The notes below the pieces were generated by a model. The model had not been told where the DNA came from. It was given only the letters and a program-made list of their open reading frames with translations, and made no database searches. This document shows, piece after piece, positions 42,781-53,082 of a stretch of 64,000 nt of DNA. Location: the NCBI GenBank assembly GCA_963580285.1, contig OY757014.1:103046072-103110071 (forward strand), read 5' to 3'. The translations under genes and the position numbers were made by a program. The stretch comes from Lucinisca nassula (lineage: Eukaryota > Mollusca > Bivalvia > Lucinida > Lucinidae). Numbering within the stretch: the first letter of the stretch is position 1; each line of letters begins with the position of its first letter.

Positions 42781-43040
42781 ATATATAAGAAAATTAATGT
42801 ATACCCCCGAAAACCCTAGTTTTCTAGATATATAGTGGATTTTAGTTGGGTTTTCATTTCACGGACTTGTTCACGTTTGCATTACTCGTGCAACACAGTG
42901 TACTTTTCTCCAAAATGGCTACTGTTCTGATGAAAATATGTATTTTTACCGCAAATATATGTTGTGGGTGGTTCTAATGGTTCTAACGAGTACCCACAAC
43001 CAATGTATTGGAGCAGAACTAAGAATAATGTATACCCACG
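42781..43040. mobile_element. Two family P-related fragments
   Basis: 42781-42890 resembles the window-start copy (TTTCACGGACTTGTTCACG); 42905-43035 has CAAAATGGCTACTGTTCTGATG and GAGTACCCACAACC. Confidence 0.6.
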
Positions 43041-43072
43041 TCAACACCAGATTTCTCTATATTAAATGGTGT

Positions 43073-43348
43073 TCATAACGAAAACACACCTCTGTAATTT
43101 TGACCCCCTTGAACCCCACTTCTATACAGTAAAGCCGGGGTTTACAGGGATAAATCTTATTTTTCTTATTTCTGCTCTAAAATATAGATTGTGGGTACTC
43201 GTTAGGATCGCGACTCTAACGAGTACCCACAATCTATATTTCGAGCAGAAATAAGAAAAATATCACATTTTTTTCATCTTAAAATTTTCGTCATTTGGCG
43301 TTAAAGTCTACCGTCACAATGTATTTGTATAGGCGTGTTATCGTAATG
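43073..43348. mobile_element. Family P palindromic MITE
   Basis: CATAACGAAAACACACC start, GGCGTGTTATCGTAATG end; the central hairpin is shortened to AGGATCGCGACTC. Confidence 0.9.
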
Positions 43349-44025
43349 TTAGAAGAGGCGCGGGGGGAGGGGGGGGGGGATATGTAATGGGTCCCAAAGG
43401 TGTTCGAGGCAAGGAAGTTGGGCTGTACAGATTTAGAAGCTACAGAAGTAAACTGCGCATATGTATTAAACAGACCATTCATCATAAACTGCGTATGTCA
43501 AATTGCCAGTCGTTCGCCACGTATACCAGCAGGGCTCGGGTTGGATCCGCCTCGGAGTATACCTGGGGGTAGCGGGTGCCCGGATAATTCATATAAGGCA
43601 AATCATAGGTCTGGTCTCCATTACACCTTTCTGATGATGGGCTATTAATTCCTAAAAATCTTGTTATTTTCCTTTTCTTGTGAATTTCCCGACCAAAAAT
43701 GAATAATTGACTAATACGTTGCTGACAACTATAATTTTCATATAGATAGACATATGTTAAGTAATTAGATCTTTCCATTGAACAAAGAATAATGAATAAA
43801 CGCACAGCTGCATTAAAAAACAAACACTTGCAAAAACAAACAAGTAATTAAGCTCCGAATCTGATACAAGAAATTACCAAATGTCAATGTCACCGGCAAA
43901 ACTATTGCAGCATTATGATGGACTTTAAGAGAGGGATCGTCTTTCTTGTCAGTTCTTTCAAAAGCATTTTTGGCTCTCTTGTCAATAGGATCTACGTGTA
44001 GCTGATTTGTTATGTGTGTGTGTGT
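43349..44025. other. No gene seen
   Basis: Begins with a poly-G run (43359-43380). No identifiable coding or RNA feature; a GT microsatellite sits at ~44010-44030. Confidence 0.5.
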
Positions 44026-44140
44026 GTTTGTTTGATTTAAGGTTTAACGTCCCCAGCATTGAGACGAAATGACATCTCAATCTGATGATGAAATTACCCA
44101 TCATTGAGATGAAATGACAAATCAAGCCCTGTCACCCATT
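44026..44140 (-). mobile_element. SINE family S3, rearranged 3' fragment
   Basis: GTTTGATTTAAGGTTTAACG followed by two copies of CATTGAGA-GAAATGACA-TCAA. Confidence 0.75.
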
Positions 44141-44256
44141 TTCCCAGCATACACTCAGACACAATCGACCAACTGTTTTGCTGTAAACAGCTTTTTAAAC
44201 AAAAACAACAACAACAACATCTGCAATGATACGTAAATGATTCATTTAAGGGATGA

Positions 44257-44463
44257 TTAACCCTTTCAACCCTGACTTTCTGCGTTGGACTATTCCATCC
44301 CTTATTCTGGACAGATCCATTCTTGTAAAACGTATTTTTTGTCAATAATCATTAACAGGCTAGCAAACAGTGTAGATCCTAATGAGATGGCTCGTATCGA
44401 GCAATCTCATCTGGATCTACACTGTTTGCTATGGTAAATGCACCAGTGTCCTGGGTGAAAATT
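44257..44463. mobile_element. piggyBac-type MITE, right end lost
   Basis: TTAA CCCTTTCAACCCTG at the left; TAGCAAACAGTGTAGATCC and GGATCTACACTGTTTGCTA arms inside; CCAGTGTCCTGGGTGAAAA at the right, where SINE sequence begins. Its flank and body match 51010-51560 in inverted order. Confidence 0.78.
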
Positions 44464-44756
44464 TGTTTGAATTGAGGTTTTACGTCCCCGTCAACACTGT
44501 AAAGGTCATTTTGGAGACGTTGCTTCCAATTTTGTGGGACTCTTACCCGACATTGAGATGAAATGACATCTCAAGTCCTGCCGCCCAATGAAACCGATAG
44601 GGTTTATAAGTATGGACGGGCCGACTCGCACCGGTTTACCTGGGCAGGCTTAGATCCTCTAAGTGGTTTACCAGTACTCGTGTGCGGGTCGGTTTCAGCT
44701 CTGCGTGGAAGCATCATGCAGCCCATCTATTTCTTCCAGCCCCAATGGGCGGGGAC
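44464..44756 (-). mobile_element. SINE family S3, full length
   Basis: GTTTGAATTGAGGTTTTACG to CAGCCCCAATGGGCGGGG; the unit is followed directly by a second S3 copy. Confidence 0.9.
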
Positions 44757-45040
44757 CGTCTGTTTGTTTAAAATGAGGTTAAACGTCCCCCAATCAGCAC
44801 TTTTTAGGTCATTTTGGAGACGTTGCTTCAAATTTTGTGGGACTAGATGAAATGACACCTGAAGCCCTGCCGCCTAATGAAACAAATAGGCCTCGATTTT
44901 TGTCTGGCTCGCACTAGTTTGTCTGGTCAGGCTTTGTCCTTCTAAGCGGCTTACCTGTACTCAGGTGCGGTCAGTTTCAGCTCTGCGTAGAAGCATCACG
45001 CAGCCCATTCTATTTCTCCACGCCCCGATGTGCGGGGGCC
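44757..45040 (-). mobile_element. SINE family S3, full length, older
   Basis: GTCTGTTTGTTTAAAATG to CCACGCCCCGATGTGCGGGG. Head-to-tail with the preceding copy; more diverged. Confidence 0.85.
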
Positions 45041-46729
45041 AGCGGTGTGGTTGTATCCTGAAACCTTTGGAAAGGTCATTTTCAGAGAAAATAAGGCCTG
45101 TCATGCAGTGACGTAAGTAGGCGATCTTACAACAGGGGATATAGTCGGGGATTTGAAATTCGTAGCACCCGTATTTAAGGAGTTTAATGCACCTTACTTT
45201 CTCACACTTAACTATGATTCGAATTTATTTAGAGGTCTCTCAGCATCTTGAAAATGGAGTTAGAAAATCAAAAAAGTGGGAAAAAGACATAAAAAGGGGA
45301 GATAAATGTTCCTACCCTCTTTTCTCATTTAAGCATCCAAACAATTCCAAACGACATCTCCTCTGAAACTACAAGGCCAATTGGAACCAAATTATATGTG
45401 AAGCCGTTATGGGGTGGAAGAACAAACATATATTCTGAATACCTGGGTCACATGACCAAGATGTCCGCCATGCCCATATAAGGTAAAAACCTTTGAAAAT
45501 CGCCTTCTTAGGAACCAATCGACCGATTACCTTGAAACTGGGTATACAATATATGGGACCCGGGCCCTATCGAATTTGTTCAAATGATGACATTTCGTTG
45601 ACCTTGACCTTTCTTAAGTCAAGGTCACATTCGGTCACTTAGGATCTTGTATGGAAAAGACAGGGTTTTCTGGCTCTGTTGCAGCTTATGTCATCATAGT
45701 TGATATTTGCAATCAGCTTAATGACCCTGGAGCCATAAGATTAAATAGTTTTTAATTTTTCTAAAACTACTGGGCTCACTGATACCAAATTACATGTACT
45801 GATCAGTGTGGTCGAGAAATCCAAGTTTGTTGGAGGGATCTGTGTGATCGTCACAACAATAAACGGCCAAAAGTGATTTTTAATTCTGCATTTTAAGAAA
45901 TACAAGACCTTGGTATGCAGCATTTTGGACTCTAGCCCTAAAATGGTTCAAAGCTGACTATAATGTATGCGACGGCAACAAAAGAAAACAATGGTTGATT
46001 TCAAAATAATTTGGCATCAATGGTCCTGGAATTGGCCTCTTCTAAACCATTATGGTCTGTTAAAATAAATGGCCACCACGGGTGTGTGTGTGTGTGTGAG
46101 GGGGGGGGGGGGGGGTGGGTATGCCCACTTGAGCTCTGGTGAGCGTAGTTTCCCATCGGCCGCTTGTTTACAATTTTGTGTTCAGGGAAAAGTCGCGTAA
46201 ACTTGATGGCAAGCGTAAACCATATCTAATTGGCGTTGTCAGGATACAGCAGCCACAGTTTTCTGCTTTACTGATTGCGCTTGTTTGGTTAACTTTTGTT
46301 GCTTTGCTTCATAAACAATTAATTGGTGACCAGTGGCAGTTTGGTATGAAGTTACCATAACAGCAATACCTCTGAAAGACGACAATGTTAAGTGAAGATA
46401 ACAGCGCGGCCCTATTTCAGTTTTGTTTTTTCAAAGGGTTTGCAGATTTTTTTTCAGTATTTCATAATTGAAGGAAAGTCGTGTTTTAATGAGTTTACGC
46501 CTCTGAACAATCAAGCCTCCTTTTGACTGAAGGTGTGCGAAATTTTACTGCGAACAAAAAAGAAACATTATACAGTATTTGGTGGAACGATTTTACTTAA
46601 ATGTTTTAGAGGTTTATTGTTTTGGTTTTTAATATTAATTTACTGCAAAAAAAAGATACTCTACTAAATTTAAATATCGACATCTAATTCTCCAGCTGCG
46701 GATTTGATATACTCCAGCTTATTTACTGA
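45041..46729. other. Gene-free stretch, diffuse old repeat
   Basis: 45300-45720 contains the common bivalve phrases CCTCTGAAACTACAAGGCC, GACCGATTACCTTGAAACTG and TTGACCTTGACC typical of degenerate bivalve repeats. A (GT)n-(G)n run is at 46081-46118. No gene recognised; the 73-codon frame at 46139 has no recognisable domain. Confidence 0.5.
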
Positions 46730-46969
46730 TTGAATGACTCTGGTTTTGGTCGATCTTTTGGCAAACATGCGCAAATTGAGGTCACCAAGTTACATGAAGA
46801 TGCAGAAAAGTTCAGTCGAGGGTCGGTGTTGAACCCGATGTTCCCACCCTTCTTGACAAAAGTGAAGAGAAGAAGCTTGTTTTACGTAGGAATCGTAACA
46901 TTTATTATGCCAAACATCGTCCCTGTTCGCTGTTCAATATATCTGACATATTAGGTTTCAACCTCAAGT
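46730..46969 (+). pseudogene. Possible coding relic with a frameshift, unidentified
   Basis: Two overlapping frames look protein-like: FGRSFGKHAQIEVTKLHEDA (46742-46815) and, one base shifted, PDVPTLLDKSEEKKLVLRRN then YYAKHRPCSLFNISDILG, ending at a TAA near 46967. An AG after a pyrimidine stretch (TATACTCCAG) lies at ~46716. It stands just upstream of Penelope-type tail sequence in the same orientation, so it may be the element's C-terminus; a host terminal exon is the alternative. Confidence 0.3.
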
Positions 46970-46974
46970 AAATT

Positions 46975-47460
46975 AACCCGCCCGCCTAGTTCCTTTCATA
47001 TGTACGACCGCATTTCCACCAGAACGCCAGAAGGTAGGTTTCTGATGCTCTGTCTCTGGTAGGGTTAACCGGAGCCTAACTGTTTGGTTTCCTTTGCTGC
47101 AGAATTCTAGCTATTTCATGCTGTCGAGTCCTCATCGTTGTTTCATCTCTTTAGTCGTTTGATTTTCTGTTCTCGGAGATGTTGCACTGATGAGCTAGAA
47201 CTCCATCATGTAGAGTGAACAATTTATCGGTTTTAACCACGACAATCAAGGACGAGTAGTGTGACCACCTAAAATTTATAAAAGTGTCCAACCCCACCTC
47301 GGCCCCCGTAAAACTTCTTAATGACCCCGTCGTCGATCCTTTTTGTTTTTTGTTATTTTCATACTTAGTCCTTATGATGTATGTTTTGCTAATGCCTTTT
47401 TATTTTGGATAGCCGTTCGGTCATGTGGGGAGATAACTGTCATTCTGGCTTTCCATCCAT
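46975..47460 (+). repeat. Penelope-linked 3' tail and terminal repeat, inverted copy
   Basis: CTGTCGAGTCCTCATCG, GTTTCATCTCTTTAG, TTCTCGGAGATGTTGCACTG and TTTTTATTTTGGATAGCCG are the inverted counterparts of 30340-30680. Here the element would be on the plus strand. Confidence 0.7.
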
Positions 47461-47514
47461 GACTTTTCATTTTGGTGTTTTGAATGTGAGGTGCGAGATA
47501 TTTTGTATAGATTC

Positions 47515-47817
47515 CTAATCATTGCATACACTCTGTTTGTCAAACGTGATAACTCCTGATGGCTTGTCATAGAAGGCCTTTTTGGCCAATCTATATGGGA
47601 CAATTGGGGTGGGTGGGCGAGGCAAAGGTGACGTGTATCTTGCGTCAATATGGCGTCCAGCTGATAGTGGCTTACAGCTGGACAAGACCTGCTGTTCTAC
47701 CAGCAGAGGGGGAAAACTGTTATTTCTTCTGTTTCTGCTTTTCCATTTTCCCATTTCTCCTCTGCCCCTTTCTTTCATCTGCTCAACTATCTCTTCTGTC
47801 GCTTTTAAACGCTTTCT
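47515..47817 (-). CDS. Probable terminal exon of an unidentified host gene
   Basis: Minus strand: a strong acceptor (TTTTTGTCCTCTCTCCAG, AG at 47818-47819) precedes 100 open codons in phase 0, ending at TAG (47515-47517). The peptide is Lys/Arg/Glu-rich at first (RKRLKATEEIVEQMKERGRG, KWKSRNRRNN), then has a proline segment (SPLPRPPTPIVPYRLAKK) and ends KPSGVITFDKQSVCND. It is not repetitive and matches no transposon protein I know. I cannot name it; the basic helix plus short proline motif would suit a small structural or axonemal protein, but that is a guess. Upstream exons would lie at higher coordinates; none were recognised. The nearest AATAAA on this strand is ~47400, within repeat sequence. 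Confidence 0.5.
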   Translation of the reverse strand, partial: RKRLKATEEIVEQMKERGRGEMGKWKSRNRRNNSFPPLLVEQQVLSSCKPLSAGRHIDARYTSPLPRPPTPIVPYRLAKKAFYDKPSGVITFDKQSVCND

Positions 47818-47832
47818 CTGGAGAGAGGACAA

Positions 47833-48432
47833 AAATGACCAACAAGGGGTGACGTGCCTTTAAACCCAAAACAATCAATATATGGGACAAATGTCAGAAA
47901 AAGAAAGCAGTAATAAAGGAGATGAAGATCAGATTAATCAGTGTGTGACAAGAGACCCAGGATGATTAAGAGCTTATGGTGAATAGAGGGACAAGGCTAT
48001 CGTACGTAGGCAGGTTGCCCAACAAAATGGTAGAAAGTAAGTGCAAATGACATCTTATGATGCACGTTTACAGGTTATACCACAACTCTGGGAAAAGGGA
48101 AGATAGAAGAATGTTTAAGGGATGGCTTTACGTTACATTAAACCTCGGGTAAAATTTATTTTTAGTCGTGCGACTTAACAGAAAATAAGGTACTCAGTAA
48201 GATTTCAAGTGCCCAGTAACATTTACGTGTTTAAAATACAATAATGTCGATGTTACTCGGGGAGCCTTCAGCACAAACCGGAAAATTTGGATAATGATTC
48301 TTGAAATATACAAAGTATTCATTAAATGTTGATTGTTTCAAGTCACCAGTTTAGAGAATCACTTGCCAGTTCAACCGCTGACAAATATGCTTGGTGATGC
48401 ATATTCCCCTCACTAAATATAAACCGGAAGGA
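47833..48432. other. No gene seen
   Basis: Would be intron if the exon at 47515-47817 is real. No repeat recognised. Confidence 0.4.
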
Positions 48433-48445
48433 AATGACCATCAGT

Positions 48446-48756
48446 TTGTTTGATCTGTTTGATTTGAGGTTTAACGTCCCCGTCAACACTGTAAAGGTCA
48501 TTTTGGAGACGTTGCTTCCAATTTTGTGGGGCTTTTATCCGACATTGAGATGAAATTACATCTCAAGCCCTGTCGCCCAATGAAACCAATAGGGTTTATT
48601 AGCATGGACGGTCCGCCTCGCACCGCGGTTCCAGGACAGGCTTGGATCCTCTAAGCGGTTTACCAGTAGGCCTACTAGTGTGCGGACCGGATTCAGCTCT
48701 GCGGGGAAGCATCATGCAGCCCATATATTTCTTCAAGCCCCTATGGGCGGGGGCTT
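48446..48756 (-). mobile_element. SINE family S3, full length with TSD
   Basis: TSD AATGACCATCAGT (48433-48445) / AATGATCATCAGT (48757-48769), one mismatch. Contains a 7-base GGCCTAC insertion at ~48669. Confidence 0.92.
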
Positions 48757-48769
48757 AATGATCATCAGT

Positions 48770-49429
48770 AACTTTTCAAAAATATATCTGTTGGTCCCTG
48801 TTATGATACATCTATGACCAGCCAGTAAAATAATTTAGTTTATGTTGGTTTTAATATAAATTTTTATCACGATCTGTAGCACAACAGGAAAAAGTGGTAA
48901 AATGGTCCATAGGTATCGGAGTCCCTTGTTCATGCCCGGATTGAAACAGAGTCATTAAGTTTCACATGCACGTGCAAAAAAACCGTCCTTCATACTGACG
49001 AAAAAGAAATTGTTTCAAAAAGTACTAAAAATTATTTAGCGCGAAAATAGTGTGAAATTTACCAAATTTTTGGGGTCAAATTTCAATGGTAAAAATTTAT
49101 GGTAACACCGGATGAAATTACGTCATATCATGAATTTTGGTGTCTTCGAGTATTGACAAATATTTTGGCTGATGCAATAAATCAACATTCATATGTAAGC
49201 GCAAACTACACATAACTAAACTCAATCATACTATGCCATCCGAATGGGGATGGGTGTAAACTCATAGAATTTTCAACCCCTTTTCCCCACCAGATTTGCT
49301 AAATAATCGCATGTCATATAGGTTAGGCTCCTATCTCAATGAAACGGCACAAATAAAGCGTGAGAATTTTGGGTGCATTAAATTTTTCGAAATCTGGTCT
49401 CAAATCCCGGACTAATAAGTTCATATTAA
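48770..49429. other. No gene seen
   Basis: AT-rich, no recognisable feature. Confidence 0.45.
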
Positions 49430-49640
49430 ATTTGAGCCGGCGCATAACAAATCTCCAATAAGACAGGTGCGACCAGCAGAGACTCAAATCAACCTGCGAA
49501 CCCGTCTATGACAAGACCTTTTGCTTATGTATCCTTGCTTAGATGTAAGCCTATAGTAGGTACGTGTTATCACCAGATTGCGCATATGCGTAGGCTGATC
49601 TGAGTCTTCGCTGGTCGCTCAAGCCTTCTTGTAGATTTTG
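49430..49640. mobile_element. MITE related to 9540-9760, diverged
   Basis: TTTGAGCCGGCGCATAAC at the left, GGTCGCTCAAGCC and TGTAGATTTTGTGA at the right; internal GATTGCGCATATGCG. Confidence 0.65.
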
Positions 49641-49689
49641 TGATTTATTTAATAAATTTTATAAAATGAAACAAGCATTTCCAACAACA

Positions 49690-50205
49690 TTCATGTACGC
49701 CCAGCGAAGGATCAGATCAGCCTACGCATCCATATAGTCTGACGAGAGGCTTCTCTTGCTGCATGTTTTGTTTGTTTGATTTTAGGTTTAACGCCCCGTC
49801 AACACTGTAAAGGTCATTTTGGAGACGTTGCTTCCAATTTTTGGGCATTTTACCCGACATTGAGATGAAATGACATCTCAAGCCCCGTCGCACAATGAAA
49901 CCAATAGGGTTTATTAGCATGGACGGTCCGCCTCGCACCGCCGTTCCTGGACAGGCTTAGGTCCTCTAAGCGGTTTACCAGTACTAGTGTGCGGACCGGA
50001 TTCAGCTCTGCGTGGAAGCATCATGCAGCCCATATATTTCTTCAAGCCCCTATGGGCGGGGGCCGTCTTGCTGCATGAAGGAGCATTGTGTCCTTAGCTA
50101 TCCTTAGAGCGCACAACGAAGACTCTGATCAGACTGCGCGCAAGCGCAGGCTGAGTCTTCGCTGGGCGCACATGTCAAATTGTAGGTTTTGTCGTGTACT
50201 GGCTC
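49690..50205. mobile_element. MITE related to 9540-9760, split by SINE
   Basis: Right end TTGTAGGTTTTGTCGTG and ACTGGCTCAT matches 9760; interior GAAGGAGCATTGTG, CTTAGCTATCCTTAG and GCGCACAACGAAGAC matches 9615-9680. An S3 SINE (49766-50065) divides it. Confidence 0.75.
49766..50065 (-). mobile_element. SINE family S3, full length with 12-bp TSD
   Basis: TSD TCTTGCTGCATG at 49754-49765 and 50066-50077. Confidence 0.94.
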
Positions 50206-50217
50206 ATTTCTTGAATG

Positions 50218-50455
50218 AAACGAGCCTCCGGCGAGTTTAATAAATTTCATTTGAAATGACCCCGAGTAAATCGAAACGAGCCTTTGGCGAGTTTCATAAA
50301 TTCATATGAAGTGACCCGAAACGAGCCTCCGGTGAGTTTCATAAATTATATATGAAATGACCCGAAACGAGCCTCTGGTGAGTTTCATAAATTTTATATG
50401 AAATGACCCCGAATATACGAATCGAGCCTCCGGCCAGTTTCATATGTTTCATATG
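50218..50455. repeat. Short tandem array, ~45-56 bp units
   Basis: Five units of CGAAACGAGCCTCCGGYGAG followed by TTTCATAAATT and ATATGAAATGACCC; unit length alternates between ~46 and ~56 through a CGAATATA-like spacer. Confidence 0.88.
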
Positions 50456-50691
50456 TAAATGATCATGACTTCTGAAAGAAATTTAGTAGAAACGTCAATG
50501 ACGGGACTAAATAACAGCAATATTAAACTGATAATAAAATATTTTTTGGGTGCACAAAATACGAGGGATGTTCGAAAAGAATTGCTTATTTTCCTCTAGC
50601 TCGATATCAACGTGGGGCGCGATAAAAACCAATACATAACTGTATAGGGCTATTCAATATCTACACAATGGTGTATAAACAGATAAATGTA

Positions 50692-50960
50692 TAGTTCGTC
50701 AACAAATAGCTGGCAGTGACGTAGCTGACTATTTGAGCTATTTTACCGTTAGCTCCATAACCTTTGCATTGTTCAGAACAAAAACAAAGCGTGACGTCAC
50801 TGTCAACTATTCCTCGACGGACAGTACTGTCCGTCGAGGAATAGTTGACGGTGACGTCACGACTTGTTTTTGTTTCTGAACAATGCAAAGCTTATGGGGC
50901 TAAAGGTAAAATAGCTCAAATAGTCAGCTACGTCACTGCCAGCTATTTGTTGGCGAACTA
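50692..50960. mobile_element. 269-bp near-perfect foldback MITE, hAT-like TSD
   Basis: Arms of ~134 bp from TAGTTCGTCAACAAATAG to CTATTTGTTGGCGAACTA, meeting at CGACGGACAGTACTGTCCG with almost no loop. Flanks TAAATGTA (50684-50691) and TAAATGTT (50961-50968) are a plausible 8-bp duplication, the length used by hAT transposases. Confidence 0.88.
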
Positions 50961-51009
50961 TAAATGTTAGACTAAGTGTAAGACATAAAATACACGCAAA
51001 TTTACATTT

Positions 51010-51454
51010 AATCCTTTTCACCCAGTACGCTGGTGCACATACATACCATTGCAAAGAGTATAGATCCAGATGAGATAGCTCGATACGAGCCATCTCTTCA
51101 GGGTCTACACTATTTGCTATCCTGTTAATGATTATTGACAAAAAATACATTTTTCAAGATTAAAAACGGGCCTCCGTGGCCTAGTGATTAACAGCGCTGA
51201 CTCTTGATCATTAGGTCTCCCACCGCTGGGGTTCGAGCCTCGCTCGGGTCATATGTTAGACGCCAAGTTCTGCAACGGAAGGTCAGGTGGTTGTTCTCCG
51301 GGTACTCCGGTTTTCGCCCACCTCTGTTTAACGATCGGCTCGATATGAGTGAAATAATCTTGAAAGGGCCGTAAAACCAAAACCAAAAAAAAAAAATTTA
51401 TCAAGATTAAAAGATGGAATAGTCAAACCCAGAAAGCCAGGGTTGAAAGGGTTA
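51010..51454. mobile_element. piggyBac-type MITE split by S2 SINE
   Basis: TTAATCCTTTTCACCC left, GGGTTGAAAGGG TTAA right (51444-51454). Interior GTATAGATCCAGATGAG / CAGGGTCTACAC arms. Inverted relative of 44257. Confidence 0.78.
51166..51400 (+). mobile_element. SINE family S2, full length with TSD
   Basis: TSD TCAAGATTAAAA at 51154-51165 and 51401-51412. GGGCCTCCGTGGCCTAGTG head, GGTTCGAGCC box B, poly-A tail. Confidence 0.95.
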
Positions 51455-52020
51455 ATCATCCCTTAAATGAATCATTTACGTATCATTGCAAACGATTTTT
51501 TTAAAAGCTGTTAACAGCAAAGCAGTCGGTCGATTGTGTCTGAGTGTATGCTGGGAAAATGGTCCTGAACGGAAATTATGAGTGATTCCTTCAACCCTTA
51601 AACTCCTGTGGCCAGTTGTTCAAAGCATCGTTAGCTTAACGAGCACGTTAGTGGTCATATTGTTAACTGTTCTAGCAAGTTTAATAGTTAGAATTTTTGG
51701 TATTTTTTTTTCTGAAAAAATGTGAGCAGCTTTTGCGAATGCAAAAGCTGCTCACATTTTTTTCAGCAAAAATATTACCATATTTGCCACAATAAATGAT
51801 CAAACTGACGTCGTTAGATTTGAACATCTGGCCCCTGTTCTTTAGGCAAACAATGTAGACCCGGATCAGACGACGCAGATAATAGCCAATGATCCAGCAC
51901 ATAAGCCGAGTCAATTTTTATTTATACGGCACTCTGACGTCATAGCGACAAGAAAAGCACGTTACCTTGATTTCGTATAAATCAGTAATAGTCGCGTGGA
52001 TATCAACAAAGTAGGGCTAC
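51455..52020. other. Gene-free stretch
   Basis: Flank shared with 44140-44256, a perfect hairpin at 51712-51765 and a GCAAACAATGTAGACCCGG fragment at ~51846. Confidence 0.5.
51712..51765. repeat. Perfect 25-bp hairpin with GAAT loop
   Basis: 51712-51736 (CTGAAAAAATGTGAGCAGCT...) and 51741-51765 are reverse complements around GAAT. Confidence 0.9.
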
Positions 52021-52021
52021 T

Positions 52022-52440
52022 GCCCAGCAGACATTTGACGTCAAATAGACGTCAGGTTGACGTCAGACTCCAACGTCAGAATGACTTTGGATTGACGTTG
52101 ATTTCGAAAGTTTTTCAGACGTCAGAAAACAGACGTCAATCTGATGTCTTGAAACCAAATTTTGATTTAACGTCGCGTTTCTGACGTCTAATAACTCTTT
52201 CACACTGTCGTCACATGCTCGTCTTTATGACGTCTTTGACGTCTTCCTGACATTTAACTAACGTCTGTATCTGACCCCCGCCAATCAGGCCCAGCAGGCA
52301 CACGTCGCTATTGCAACGTCAAATATACGTCGGTGCAACGTCATGACGTTGGACCGACGTAGATTTGACGTTGCATAAACGTCATGACGCTGCAAAGACG
52401 TTAATGTGACGTCAAAATTACGTCATGTGTCTGCTGGGTG
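52022..52440. mobile_element. Two adjacent ACGTC-rich palindromic MITEs
   Basis: First (52022-52290): CCCAGCAGACATTTGACG then many GACGTC/GACGTY units. Second (52290-52440): CCCAGCAGGCACACGTCG ... GACGTCAAAATTACGTC ending GTCTGCTGGG. CCCAGCAG/CTGCTGGG form the termini. Confidence 0.75.
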
Positions 52441-52596
52441 TGCTTGATATCTTTGGGTCAACTGACAAACAACTCAACAGAAAACTAAACAAGTTGGCAC
52501 ACATAAATTGGCTTTTATTGAGCTTGTTGTCATTCTAAGAATGGTTTACAAATCAACGCACTGACAGCACTATATAGGCCCCTGCTGATATGGGAG

Positions 52597-52829
52597 AAAT
52601 TGGTTTTGGTTTTACGGCCCTTTCAACATTACCTCACTTATTTCGAGGCGATCGTTCATAAGAGGTGGGCGACAACCTGAGTAGTCGTAGAAACATCGCC
52701 TCACCAGTTCCGTGCTGCAGAATTTTACGTCTCACATGCGAGTCGAGCGAGGATAGAACATACAGCGGTGTGAGACTTTAATAATGCTTATGAGACGGCG
52801 CCCTTTCCCACTAGACCACGGATGCTACG
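52597..52829 (-). mobile_element. SINE family S2, older copy
   Basis: GGTTTTACGGCCCTTTCAAC, CGAGGCGATCGTTCATAAG, AGAATTTTACGTCTCAC, then a diverged head ending TAGACCACGGATGC. Confidence 0.82.
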
Positions 52830-53082
52830 TCAGACATAATCAATCTGATTTGTGTCGAACTGCGTTCACACAAGGGACTGTGTGTAAGATTATCCGGATT
52901 AAATTGGTCCGCATCGAGCTCAGTTCACACAAGGTGGGCCACTTGGTCCTTAGTGTAAAAGGAAAATTGAATCAGGGAACAAATTGATTCAGATCAACTT
53001 TCTAATGTTTATTTATTCCAAATTTCAGTCATCATACATAGTCATCATACATATGAATACAATAATATAATATAATATTATT
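52830..53082. other. No gene seen
   Basis: Includes two AGTTCACACAAGG-type repeats about 60 bases apart; otherwise nothing. Confidence 0.45.

Noticed and set aside
43998..44105. Hammerhead candidates at other CTGATGA sites (40948, 42917, 43632, 44081, 47193)
   Set aside because: None is followed by a pairing stem II and GAAA at the right distance.
46139..46360. 73-codon ORF with a hydrophobic segment
   Set aside because: No homology recognised and no splice or promoter context; a chance frame is as likely.
47559..47863. Overlapping plus-strand ORFs of 93-97 codons
   Set aside because: They are antisense to the better-supported minus-strand exon and rich in Phe/Leu from the complement of its basic region.
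50218..50455. CRISPR-like array of regular repeats
   Set aside because: Units are contiguous with no unique spacers, and the genome is animal.
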